The notes beneath the pieces are model-generated. The model saw only the letters and a list, made by a program, of their open reading frames with translations, was not told the DNA's origin and ran no database searches. A stretch of DNA of 64,000 bases, from the NCBI GenBank assembly GCA_037127315.1, contig JBBBDQ010001188.1, positions 1,433,501-1,497,500 of the forward strand. The letters run 5' to 3'. The DNA is from Ascarosepion bandense (lineage: Eukaryota > Mollusca > Cephalopoda > Sepiida > Sepiidae). This document shows, piece by piece, positions 1 to 10,274 of the stretch (its first letter is position 1; each line of letters begins with the position of its first letter). Both the position numbers and the translations under genes were made by a program.

Positions 1-61
1 TGATAGTCACCTATAATATTTTGAAGTTTTATAATATTTCAGTTTAAACAACCTCTCTGAA

Positions 62-240
62 GATGGCTCATGTGAGCTGAAAGCTTAGAAGAAAACCAAT
101 AAATAATTATCCAAATGTTGGAGAATTTTTTTCTTTATTTTCAACTGAAATTAAAGCAAAAATACGACGTTTAGAACGGCTCATGATTAAACATAATAGA
201 CATTCATTTTCTCTTATATTTAATAGCATATGTTTAGAAA
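62..240 (+). repeat. Dispersed repeat copy (GCTCATGTGAGC family)
   Basis: The sequence from CTGAAGATGGCTCATGTGAG to the run ATAGACATTC closely matches both arms of the palindrome at 40103-40497, and more weakly 29807-29975. The CTGAAGATG...AAGCTTAGAA type of motif is reminiscent of Penelope-like 3' regions, but no coding sequence is attached here. Confidence 0.6.
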
Positions 241-267
241 ATTACTTGCTGCCTCGATATACTATAT

Positions 268-430
268 ATATATAAGTCATCGGAAGACAGTCTTGTTTCG
301 CTGTATCACAGCTCATCTGTACGCTTAGACATCCGATTGCTTCTAACCAGGATGGAAATCTGACCGATTTGACATCAGTCGGTGCTCGGTAGAGGAAAGC
401 GGCCCTTAGCAAGTTATATACAATGTAAAG
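268..430 (-). mobile_element. tRNA-derived SINE-like fragment, family 2
   Basis: On the - strand it shares a CAATCGGA core and an ACAGTC-type motif with 45877-46010 and 46155-46265. The copy at 45877 keeps tRNA-like A-box (TAGCACAGAGGTAGAATTGC) and B-box (GGGTTTCAGTCC) sequences, so a Pol III-transcribed SINE origin is likely. Confidence 0.45.
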
Positions 431-451
431 ACACGGCAGTATATATAAAGT

Positions 452-610
452 GCCATACATATTACACGCTTTGGTGATCATGTCTCTTTTGAGTCATGAG
501 TCTGGGTAGAAGATTTTCCCGTATTAGGCTGCCAGAATTCATCTGGAATTTGAACTCGTCTCTACGATTTCTTGTTCTGAGCCGATATACACTGCACTAC
601 AGCACCCATA
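452..610 (-). mobile_element. tRNA-derived SINE fragment, family 1
   Basis: It contains ATCATGTCTC near one end and TGAGCCGATATACACTGCAC at the other, the two ends of the SINE seen in full at 20368-20672. The middle is deleted. Confidence 0.6.
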
Positions 611-809
611 TATATTGTGTTCAATTTTAATGATGTTTAAGGACCAAATTGCTGTATTTTTTTAGTAGTTTGCAGATGGAAAGCCATTTTAGGTAAATAT
701 ATTTTTGTCGTGAAGTTCTCAATATCAAGATAAGGATAAAGCAGAAATTGAAGAAGCTTGCGATTAGCTGAAAAGTTTTATTATAGAGTTGCTGATCAGT
801 CTAAACGAA

Positions 810-1030
810 GTCATTCGTTGTCGAGAGGGATAAGACGCGCTATATCACATGGTGGCTTCCCCTATGTGGATAGGGGTCGCAGGTTCGAATCCTGCCGAAT
901 GACACACATTTTCGTAACCAAAAGTTATCGTAAATAATCAAGCAGGTAGAAATAAATATATAATAATGTTTGATTAAAAACAGAATATCTACTTAAATAC
1001 GAGTATCGATCAAAAAATAATGTTCAAACA
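810..1030 (+). mobile_element. tRNA-like sequence with repeat body
   Basis: Positions 810-903 fold as a class II (long variable arm) tRNA: acceptor 811-817 with 896-902, D stem 820-822 with 834-836, anticodon stem 838-842 with 850-854, variable stem 859-865 with 870-876, and a perfect T arm GCAGGTTCGAATCCTGC (879-895). The loop is TATCACA, placing TCA at the anticodon (845-847), but position 33 is A instead of the invariant T and two anticodon-stem pairs are G-T. About 125 bp downstream is shared with the element at 37107-37483. It is best seen as a repeat derived from a tRNA, not a working tRNA gene. Confidence 0.6.
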
Positions 1031-2280
1031 TTTTTAAAATCTTTATGCATTATTATGATTTTAAAATATTTTTAAAATCTTTTAAAGAACTTTTATCCTT
1101 GTTTTAATTAAGAATTGATGATGATATTGCCTATCAAAAAATAACAAATTAAATAAAAAAAATTCAGCCATTATATTTTTAAAATAAATAAAAGAAAATT
1201 TGTGTGTAAATAAATATGTTCATTTAAGTATGATGTTCTATAGGGGTCGTAACAAGTTTTCATAGGTGTCGTATTTAGTTTAGAAGTTAACAAATGTTTT
1301 GGATTATTCCCCTTAGATGGAAAACGACAGAAAGCGCACTTTGATTCAGATTCAAGTCTCTTCATGACATTTATATAATCCAACAGCCTGTTTTGCAAGT
1401 CATTCCTTAAACATTTTAAGCAACTTTTACATTTTAATTCCTAATTTTCTAATTTTGTTAAAAAAAAATAATTTGTGGAGGTACCTCAAAATAATATGAA
1501 AAATAGATATTAAAAATAGAAATTTAATAAATGCCATAAGATTTCATAAATTATTGATTTACATCTGCCGTTATTTTCCATCTGTTATTAAATTGTAAAT
1601 ATTTTAAAAGAAATTTTTGTATTATATTAATTTTTATTTTCCATCAAACATCTTCAAACATAAGCGTACAAAGCTAAAGTAACTAAAATTCCATAGAATA
1701 TTGGATAAGTGCTGTAAACTGTGTTAAAGTTTCAATTTTAACATAGTTAAAGATTAAAAAAAAGATTTGTATGAATAAGATTTATACCAAATTCGTCTCC
1801 CATCCTTTAGGCCGGATATTGTAATCCATCAGTTGTTGGCTGATGATAAGGTGCTGATTAGGTGTAGACAGCTGTGATAACAAAGCTACCGTAATTGAGA
1901 AATGCTTTTTGAAACATTTGTCAAGCAGTAAGCAAGTAATTCTTGTTTCACGTAAACTAAAAGTAAGTTTAAATTCGGTAATTTGAAGAAAATAATGTGT
2001 CAGCGAGGTGTAGTATATTTTTGTAAGATTTTTTAAAACTAAGATTCGATAAAAAATGGCGGAAAATTTGAAATTTTTAAAACATCTTTATTTAAATTTA
2101 GAAAATTTTAGATTCCGATCGATATAATTTCGTTTTAACATACACCAAGGTATTTTGCTTGCTGGAATTACTAAATTTAATCCCTTTGCTTTCAATTAAA
2201 GCTAATTTTAAAGCTTGAAGATAAATTATTTATTTTTAAAACTTAAATTTAAATTTAGGCATAGAAAAATGAGTGGAGTT
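1031..2280. other. AT-rich sequence with no recognisable gene
   Basis: I see no coding exon, transposase or structured RNA here. Short open frames on the - strand are low-complexity and resemble no family I know. Confidence 0.5.
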
Positions 2281-2282
2281 AC

Positions 2283-2330
<48 letters not shown>

Positions 2331-2335
2331 GTACC

Positions 2336-2373
<38 letters not shown>

Positions 2374-2573
2374 AATGTATATAGCTGACTTTCTTTTATT
2401 TTATGGCAAATAGATTTGGTGTTTTTATTTCTCGATGTGGCGTTTCTTTTCCATTATTTTACTTCGTGAATGACTGCAAGACTCTTCCCATTATCCGCTG
2501 TCCAGCAATGGAGAATCTCCGTGGAGCAATAATTGTTGCCCGTCCGTGTTTCAAGATTGGATTATGACCATGC

Positions 2574-2626
<53 letters not shown>

Positions 2627-2635
2627 GTATATATG

Positions 2636-2682
<47 letters not shown>

Positions 2683-2695
2683 ATATGTATGTATG

Positions 2696-2727
<32 letters not shown>
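2283..2727. repeat. Microsatellites: (TA)n and (GATA)n
   Basis: (TA)n tracts occur at 2283-2330 and 2338-2371, a mixed TA/TG tract at 2576-2698, and (GATA)n to 2727. The open frame across them (IYIYIY) is not a gene. Confidence 0.9.
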
Positions 2728-2728
<1 letters not shown>

Positions 2729-2879
2729 TGTAATTTTGTAAATTCGAATTGCAAAAAAATTAAATAAATAAAACCTGCTGTTAAAAATTAGTTTAACTAT
2801 TTAGGTAGTGTGTGGCCTCACAATGGACTTTACTCAAAATAATTCTCTTATATTTAATTAATTACAGTATCTTATTGAT

Positions 2880-3375
2880 AACTTATACTCCAACATAATT
2901 TTAAAACGTACAAATTATTTTATTAAAATAAATGACCCCAACTATACTTGTTTTTCATACTGCAATATAACTAAGTTTACCATAATTATTTAATCCTAAA
3001 TTCTAGCCTAAAAATTCCAACTCATGAGGTAGTAGTTAAAAAGAATTTAATTTTCAATAAAAAAAAACTAAGATACAACAATCTGTTAAAAATTCTTCTC
3101 TACCCATTTAAAAATCCTATCGTATCTTTTACAGACAAAAGACATCCTGCTTCCTTTCAAGACCGAAATGTTAAAACTCCATGGTTATCTAATTCTCATT
3201 TTTGACTGAACAATAATGATACACCTAAAGCATTTTCTCTAACTACCGATCCCTAATTTTCTAAATAACCATGAATTAATCTTCTATTTGCAAAATAAAT
3301 CATTTTTATCAATTTATTTTAACATATCACCTGAAGAAGAACAGTGTTGTTCTGAAACATGAACATTTTTGTGTA
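2880..3375. other. Degraded repeat with a Penelope-like hairpin end
   Basis: AT-rich sequence ends in ACCTGAAGAAGAACAGTG followed by TTGTTCTGAAACATGAAC. A short hairpin of this kind (GAACAGTGTTGTTC) is typical of Penelope-like 3' regions. No domain can be read. Confidence 0.3.
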
Positions 3376-3505
3376 GTAATATAAGGCTTTTATAAACCAT
3401 CGTAATAACTAAATTACAATATTAAGCTCTACTTTGTATCGAGAACTTTTTATAAAAGTAAATATTTGAACAGTGGGTTTTAATCTACGTGTTCTTTCGC
3501 TTTCT

Positions 3506-3506
<1 letters not shown>

Positions 3507-3552
<46 letters not shown>

Positions 3553-3720
3553 AATTCAGATACTTCAATCCAAGGGAAAAAAGCAGGAAGTTATATGTGT
3601 GTGTATGTGTATGTATATATGTATGTGTGTGTGTATGTGTATGTATATATGTATTCTTATTCGTAGAATTGTGTGTGTATATATATGTATGTATATGTGT
3701 ACTTCTATAGGTATGTATAT
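3507..3720. repeat. (TA)n and (TG)n microsatellite
   Basis: (TA)n at 3507-3549 is followed by mixed TGTGTA repeats at 3595-3720. Confidence 0.85.
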
Positions 3721-3779
3721 AATAATTGTAATTAATTTTTTTTTTTTACCTAGTGTTGTCTTTATTTAGTTTAATTTCA

Positions 3780-4260
3780 AATGACCTAATTTTTTTAAAA
3801 ATAATTTTATTTTAAATCCTATATCTTTTTATTCCCTTTTATTAATAATTATGCCTTTTTAAGTAAAGGCCTTTTTCTAATACTTCAACGTTTTGGGGAA
3901 ATTAGGTTTTTGAATTTGTCCAGCGTCTGTAATATTTAAAAAAAATTTTTTTTTTAGTTTCTTTCTTTTTCCCTCCCTTCCTTCTTTTATCTCTCTTACC
4001 ACCTTTTTTCCGTGTTGCTTAAACTTACGTCGATTTAACACGGCTGTCTGTTAATTTTTAGTTACATTCTCACTTTTTTTTGCGAACCCAGACAACGTCA
4101 ATTTTTTTTCTTTTCTTATTTATTTGATTTTATTCTATCTTTTTCTTTTTCTTTTTCGTTTTCTTTTTCTTTCCCTTTATTTTTATTTTTATTTTATTTT
4201 ATTATTTATTTTTTAATTTCTTTGCAATCTATTTAAAAAGGAAAAGTAGACTAATTTTTC
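3780..4260. repeat. T-rich repeat tail
   Basis: Strongly T/C-rich sequence (TTTCTTTTTCC runs) resembles the pyrimidine-rich parts of 32300-32640, 41630-42000 and 45500-45680. It is probably the untranslated end of a Penelope-like family. Confidence 0.35.
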
Positions 4261-4360
4261 TCCAGTTTCTGAAAGGTTTTTTCTGTTGCTGAGGTGATGT
4301 GTCGTCCCCCGTGGGGATCTTCATATCGAAATGGCCATTCAACATCTTTGAATTAATCCT

Positions 4361-4365
<5 letters not shown>

Positions 4366-4412
<47 letters not shown>

Positions 4413-4589
4413 CAGCTGTTTCATAAGCAACGATCAAAAACAACAAAATAATTATTCAAATATGGTACAAAGATTCACATTTAAATATTGGATCATTTTA
4501 AATATTGACCAAATCAATATTAATAGGATCTGGTTTTGGAGATTTTAATTATATACACTTCCATTTTTGGATTTAAAACACACACACAT

Positions 4590-4655
<66 letters not shown>
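4366..4655. repeat. (TA)n and (AC)n microsatellites
   Basis: (TA)n runs at 4366-4410, and (AC)n then (TA)n at 4577-4655. Confidence 0.9.
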
Positions 4656-4722
4656 TGTTTATCACATCAATTGTTATAGGAATACTTACTGTTATGTTGC
4701 TGTTGTTCATATCAGAACCATT

Positions 4723-5075
4723 TCCTTTTTTTTTCTTTTTTTTTTTTAATCATTTCACCCCGAGCAAGGCGGAAACGCCACTGATGTGCAGGTGGCTACA
4801 TAAATGTAAAAAGATTAATTAGAAAAGAGTGAGGAGTACAAACTATTTAGAAAGGAACAATAGAAAGCTGAGAAAGCAGGTGCGATGACAGATACATAGG
4901 TGCAGAGAAAGGGAAGGTTATACAGGGGAGGGGAGAGAGCTAGAGGCCAGTGGTTAGTAGATGAGTATTGACTTTGCATTTAAGTTTCTGGAGGTTGTAG
5001 CCGTCAGGAAAGCAAGAATACGGGAGCGAGTTCCACAGGCGGGAAGTGCGAGAGAAGAAGCTGCAGGAGTAGAAT
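4723..5075 (-). mobile_element. CR1/Jockey-group LINE, 3' end
   Basis: A T-rich tract (poly(A) on the - strand) is followed by TTTCACCCCGAGCAAGGCGG, the 3' untranslated signature of this family. The inner part reads SFFSRTSRLWNSLPYSCF on the - strand, the C-terminal end of the LINE ORF. The copy is 5' truncated. Confidence 0.8.
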
Positions 5076-5118
5076 TAAGAGAGAGAAACCATTTTCAGTA
5101 CAGCAAACCATGTGAATA

Positions 5119-5383
5119 ATGTGTTATAAGATATTGTTCTATCTGTCTGTATGGGGTATTACAACTATTTACATTATTTACTTTGTTCGGACAGTTGTCC
5201 TCATTTTTACTAGCAAATTCATGACGTTTCGGCTGTTGTTCGCTCTTGTCTTATTGTGTTTTCTACATAGAATTAATACAATTTACACGCGTGGATTAAA
5301 TAAAGGAATCGGTCCCATATTTCAACGTATATCACTTGAAGAAGGCCGGAGCGTTTAATGGTTGAAATGTGAATAAAGATCAT
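5119..5383 (+). mobile_element. Penelope-like 3' region fragment
   Basis: TTTGTTCGGACAGTTGTCCT and GACGTTTCGGC match the 108-bp units at 31040-32045. It ends with CTTGAAGAAGGCCGG...GAAATGTG, the hairpin-type end common to Penelope-like elements. It abuts the first unit of the crystallin exon array. Confidence 0.5.
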
Positions 5384-8300
5384 CTATAGATAATGTGTTG
5401 AAAGATGTAGATATGAAATGTTGATCAGATTCGAAATAGATTTACTCACCCTGAAGCGTCCGTTCTTCTCATGAAAGTACCTCATGTAATCATGCATGAT
5501 TTCATAGAAGCAGTCATTATTTACAAATCACTCGACACTCGTCTTAGCTAATGTGTTTTAGTCTTAATGAACATTATACTATAGCCTCATTGCTTATACA
5601 TTTCTATAGATAGTGTGTTGAAAGATGTCGATATGAAATGTTGAGCAGATTGGAAATAATTTACTCTCTCTGAAGCGTCCGTTTTTCCATTGGAAGTACC
5701 TCATGTAATCGTGCATGATTTCATAGAAGCAGTCATAATTTACAAATCACTCGACACTCGTCTTGGCTAATGTGTTTTAGTCTTAATGAACATTATACTA
5801 TAGCCTCATTGCTTATACATTTCTATAGATAGTGTGTTGAAAGATGTCGATATGAAATGTTGATCAGATTCGAAATAGATTTACTCACCCTGAAGCGTCC
5901 GTTCTTCCAGTGGAAGTACCTCATGTAATCGTACATGATTTCATAGAAGCAGTCATTATTTACAAAGCACTCGACACTCGTCTTAGCTAATGTGTTTTAG
6001 TCTTAATGAACATTATACTATAGCCTCATTGCTTATACATTTCTATAGATAGTGTGTTGAAAGATGTCGATATGAAATGTTGATCAGATTCGAAATAGAT
6101 TTACTCACCCTGAAGCGTCCGTTCGTCCAGTGGAAGTACCTCATGTAATCGTGCATGATTTCATAGAAGCAGTCATTATTAACAAAGCACTCGACACTCG
6201 TCTTAGCTAATGTGTTTTAGTCTTAATGAACATTATACTATAGCCTCATTGCTTATACATTTCTATAGATAGTGTGTTGAAAGATGTCGATATGAAATGT
6301 TGAGCAGATTGGAAATAATTTACTCTCTCTGAAGCGTCCGTTTTTCCATTGGAAGTACCTCATGTAATCGTGCATGATTTCATAGAAGCAGTCATAATTT
6401 ACAAATCACTCGACACTCGTCTTGGCTAATGTGTTTTAGTCTTAATGAACATTATACTATAGCCTCATTGCTTATACATTTCTATAGATAGTGTGTTGAA
6501 AGATGTCGATATGAAATGTTGATCAGATTCGAAATAGATTTACTCACCCTGAAGCGTCCGTTCTTCCAGTGGAAGTACCTCATGTAATCGTACATGATTT
6601 CATAGAAGCAGTCATTATTTACAAAGCACTCGACACTCGTCTTAGCTAATGTGTTTTAGTCTTAATGAACATTATACTATAGCCTCATTGCTTATACATT
6701 TCTATAGATAGTGTGTTGAAAGATGTCGATATGAAATGTTGATCAGATTCGAAATAGATTTACTCACCCTGAAGCGTCCGTTCGTCCAGTGGAAGTACCT
6801 CATGTAATCGTGCATGATTTCATAGAAGCAGTCATTATTAACAAAGCACTCGACACTCGTCTTAGCTAATGTGTTTTAGTCTTAATGAACATTATACTAT
6901 AGCCTCATTGCTTATACATTTCTATAGATAGTGTGTTGAAAGATGTCGATATGAAATGTTGAGCAGATTGGAAATAATTTACTCTCTCTGAAGCGTCCGT
7001 TTTTCCATTGGAAGTACCTCATGTAATCGTGCATGATTTCATAGAAGCAGTCATAATTTACAAATCACTCGACACTCGTCTTGGCTAATGTGTTTTAGTC
7101 TTAATGAACATTATACTATAGCCTCATTGCTTATACATTTCTATAGATAGTGTGTTGAAAGATGTCGATATGAAATGTTGATCAGATTCGAAATAGATTT
7201 ACTCACCCTGAAGCGTCCGTTCTTCCAGTGGAAGTACCTCATGTAATCGTACATGATTTCATAGAAGCAGTCATTATTTACAAAGCACTCGACACTCGTC
7301 TTAGCTAATGTGTTTTAGTCTTAATGAACATTATACTATAGCCTCATTGCTTATACATTTCTATAGATAGTGTGTTGAAAGATGTCGATATGAAATGTTG
7401 ATCAGATTCGAAATAGATTTACTCACCCTGAAGCGTCCGTTCGTCCAGTGGAAGTACCTCATGTAATCGTGCATGATTTCATAGAAGCAGTCATTATTAA
7501 CAAAGCACTCGACACTCGTCTTAGCTAATGTGTTTTAGTCTTAATGAACATTATACTATAGCCTCATTGCTTATACATTTCTATAGATAGTGTGTTGAAA
7601 GATGTCGATATGAAATGTTGAGCAGATTGGAAATAATTTACTCTCTCTGAAGCGTCCGTTTTTCCATTGGCAGTACCTCATGTAATCGTGCATGATTTCA
7701 TAGAAGCAGTCATAATTTACAAATCACTCGACACTCGTCTTGGCTAATGTGTTTTAGTCTTAATGAACATTATACTATAGCCTCATTGCTTATACATTTC
7801 TATAGATAGTGTGTTGAAAGATGTCGATATGAAATGTTGATCAGATTCGAAATAGATTTACTCACCCTGAAGCGTCCGTTCTTCCACTGGAAGTACCTCA
7901 TGTAATCGTACATGATTTCATAGAAGCAGTCATTATTTACAAAGCACTCGACACTCGTCTTAGCTAATGTGTTTTAGTCTTAATGAACATTATACTATAG
8001 CCTCATTGCTTATACATTTCTATAGATAGTGTGTTGAAAGATGTCGATATGAAATGTTGATCAGATTCGAAATAGATTTACTCACCCTGAAGCGTCCGTT
8101 CGTCCAGTGGAAGTACCTCATGTAATCGTGCATGATTTCATAGAAGCAGTCATTATTAACAAAGCACTCGACACTCGTCTTAGCTAATGTGTTTTAGTCT
8201 TAATGAACATTATACTATAGCCTCATTGCTTATACATTTCTATAGATAGTGTGTTGAATGATGTAGATATGAAATGTTGATCAGATTCGAAATAATTGAC

Positions 8301-8570
8301 TCACTCTGAAGCGTCCGTTCTTCCAGTGATAGTACCTCATGTAATCGTCCATGATTTCATAGAAGCAGTTATTATTAGTTACAAAGCACTCGACACTCGA
8401 ACTTAGCTAGTCTTTTAGTCTTAATGATCATTTTTCTATAGCCTTTTTGCTTATCCATTTCTATAGATAGTGTGTTGTAAGATGTAGCTATGAAATGTTA
8501 AGCAGATTAAAAATAATCCAAATTGAAATTCTGTTTTTCAAGGGTTATAATCGTACATGATTTCATCAAT
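5384..8570 (-). repeat. Tandem array of S-crystallin exon-3-derived units (about 15 units of 219-221 bp)
   Basis: Units start (CTATAGATA) at 5384, 5604, 5823, 6043, 6263, 6482, 6702, 6922, 7141, 7361, 7581, 7800, 8020, 8240 and 8461. Each carries, on the - strand, a stretch reading [16 protein letters not shown]...NGRFR, which is the middle and end of S-crystallin exon 3, followed in most units by a GTGAGT splice donor. The rest is intron-like AT-rich sequence. The first unit is closest to a normal exon (FHEKNGRFR); the last two are degraded. The array has the same orientation as the intact exon 3 at 8777-8892 and lies on its downstream side. It looks like amplification of an exon plus intron flank into a satellite. 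Some units keep open frames across the exon part, but no unit is a complete exon with an obvious acceptor. Confidence 0.92.
5604..8239 (-). repeat. Four copies of a 659-bp three-unit higher-order repeat inside the exon array
   Basis: The central twelve units fall into three classes in strict order B-C-D (219, 220 and 220 bp). The B class has TTTTTCCATTGG, the C class TTCTTCCAGTGG with GTACATG, and the D class TTCGTCCAGTGG with ATTAACAAAGC. The order repeats four times at 5604-6262, 6263-6921, 6922-7580 and 7581-8239, each exactly 659 bp. Copies are nearly identical while classes differ at many sites. This pattern implies recent amplification of the trimer after the monomers had diverged. Confidence 0.9.
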
Positions 8571-8649
8571 AATTTTATATGTATATATGTATAGAGATAG
8601 GTAGATATAAATGAATAACCTTAATTAGATATGTAGGCATGAATAAAAT

Positions 8650-8651
<2 letters not shown>

Positions 8652-8695
<44 letters not shown>

Positions 8696-8705
8696 TCACG
8701 TATGC

Positions 8706-8770
<65 letters not shown>
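8652..8770. repeat. (GATA)n microsatellite, two blocks
   Basis: GATA repeats at 8652-8694 and 8707-8770 are split by TCACGTATGC. The second block begins six bases from the splice donor of the - strand crystallin exon 3. Confidence 0.95.
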
Positions 8771-8776
8771 CTTTAC

Positions 8777-8892
8777 CCAGAAGCGACCGCTCTTGGCATG
8801 AGCGTACCTCATGTAATCGTGCATAATTTCATAGAGACAGTCACAGATATAGTCCACTCTGGGTATATCCATGTTTTTCTTGCCGAAGAAAC
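8777..8892 (-). CDS. S-crystallin exon 3 of a second family member (probably an orphan exon)
   Basis: Read on the - strand, a ttttag acceptor precedes an exon of exactly 116 bp that ends at a gtaaag donor, the same size and phase as exon 3 at 61526-61641. It completes a Gly codon and encodes FFGKKNMDIPRVDYICDCLY, then [18 protein letters not shown]. No stop or shift is present. A (GATA)n microsatellite starts directly after the donor on the downstream side. The matching first exon 14.7 kb upstream (23563-23693) is broken, and I found no exon 2 between them, so the gene is probably dead although this exon looks intact. It could also belong to a different copy or serve as an alternative exon. 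Confidence 0.85.
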
Positions 8893-9109
8893 CTAAAATA
8901 AAATACAAATATCACATTATCAATAAAAATATTTAAAGAATACACAGAAAATTTGTCACAAATGATTATTTCAATATTTTTATTCAATTCAATCATCAGT
9001 TGATGACCCGAATTTAATGTAGCCTAGTCTATATTAATAATTGTCATATAGACGATACACCAGATACCAGTTTATTTTAATTATTATTCTTAAATTTAGA
9101 AATATTTTC

Positions 9110-10165
9110 AGATTTTAAATAACTTATGAATGACTGATAAGAAATAGAAAACGAATCAATCAATGAAATACTGATAATCTACACAGGCATGTCTTTTAGA
9201 TTTATTTGCATTCTCTGGAATATAAATGTATAGAAACAAATGTGGCCATAAAGTGAGGGATCAGTTTATATATTGATTGTAATGTAGAATTGATCCCCCA
9301 CTTTCTATTCATATTTAATTTCTTGTTTGTTGATAAGCCATAGAAAACTAATTAATCAATCAATGAAATACTGGTTAGCTCCACATGCATGTCTTTTTTA
9401 TTTATTTACATTCTCTGGAATATAAATGTATAGAAACTATCATGGCCATAAAGTGAGGGATAAGTTTAAGTATTGAGTGTAATATAGAAATGCTCCCCCA
9501 TTTTATATACACATTACAATTTCTTGTCTTTTGTTAAGGTGTAGAAAACAAATCAATCAATCAAATACTGATAATCTACACAGGCATGCCTTTTAGATTT
9601 ATTTACATTCTCTGGAATATAAATGTATGGAAAGAACAGTGGTCATAAAGTGAGTGATCAGTTTATCTATTGATTGTAATGTAGAATTGATCCCCCACTT
9701 TCTATACACATTATAATTTCTTTGTTGATAAGCCATAGAAAACTAATCAATCAATCAATGAAATGCTGGTTAGCTCCACATGGATGTTTTTTTATTTATT
9801 TACATTCTCTGGAATATAAATGTATAGAAACTATCATGGCCATAAAGTGAGAGATCCGTTTAAGTATTGAGTGTAATATAGAAATGAGCCCCCATTTTAT
9901 ATACACATTGCAATTTCTTGCCTCTTGGTAAGCCATAGAAATCGAATCAATCAATTAATGAAATACCGATTAGCTGTTCAGACATGTATTTTAGATTTTT
10001 TTTTACAGTCACTGGAATGTAAATGTATAGAAACTATTATGGCCATAAACTGAAGGATCAGTTTATGTATTGTGTGTAATGTAGAATGGATCCTCCACTT
10101 TACATACATTACAATTTATTTGCCGGTTGATAAGCCGTAAAAAACGAATCAAATAAAATACTGAA
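9110..10165. repeat. Imperfect tandem repeat of about 200 bp, five or more units
   Basis: The landmark GGCCATAAAGTGA (or close variants) recurs at 9244, 9444, 9651, 9838 and 10041. Units contain CATTCTCTGGAATATAAATG and an inverted pair GGGATCAGTTT...GATCCCCCACTTT. The same inverted pair occurs next to SINE fragments at about 13250-13330, 44400-44465 and 46705-46770. Confidence 0.8.
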
Positions 10166-10218
10166 AAGAAACATAATCATGTAATGGATCGGAAACCGAC
10201 AAGAAGGGGTAATCATTT

Positions 10219-10274
10219 TTTTGATAATCATTTCCCCTCAAGCAATGCAGTTTTACTGCCACTGTTGCGCAGGG
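10219..10274 (-). mobile_element. CR1/Jockey-group LINE, terminal 3' stub
   Basis: A T-run followed by ATCATTTCCCCTCAAGCAAT and TGCCACTGTTGCGCAGGG is the extreme 3' end of the family, about 50 bp long. It is directly followed by the poly(A) tract of the next copy, so one insertion landed inside or beside another. Confidence 0.65.

Noticed and set aside
810..903. Functional selenocysteine or suppressor tRNA
   Set aside because: TCA sits at the anticodon, but base 33 is A, the acceptor stem is the wrong length for tRNA-Sec, and the sequence is part of a dispersed repeat.
5384..8570. Tandemly repeated small genes
   Set aside because: No unit has a start codon, complete exon or polyadenylation context; only part of exon 3 is present.
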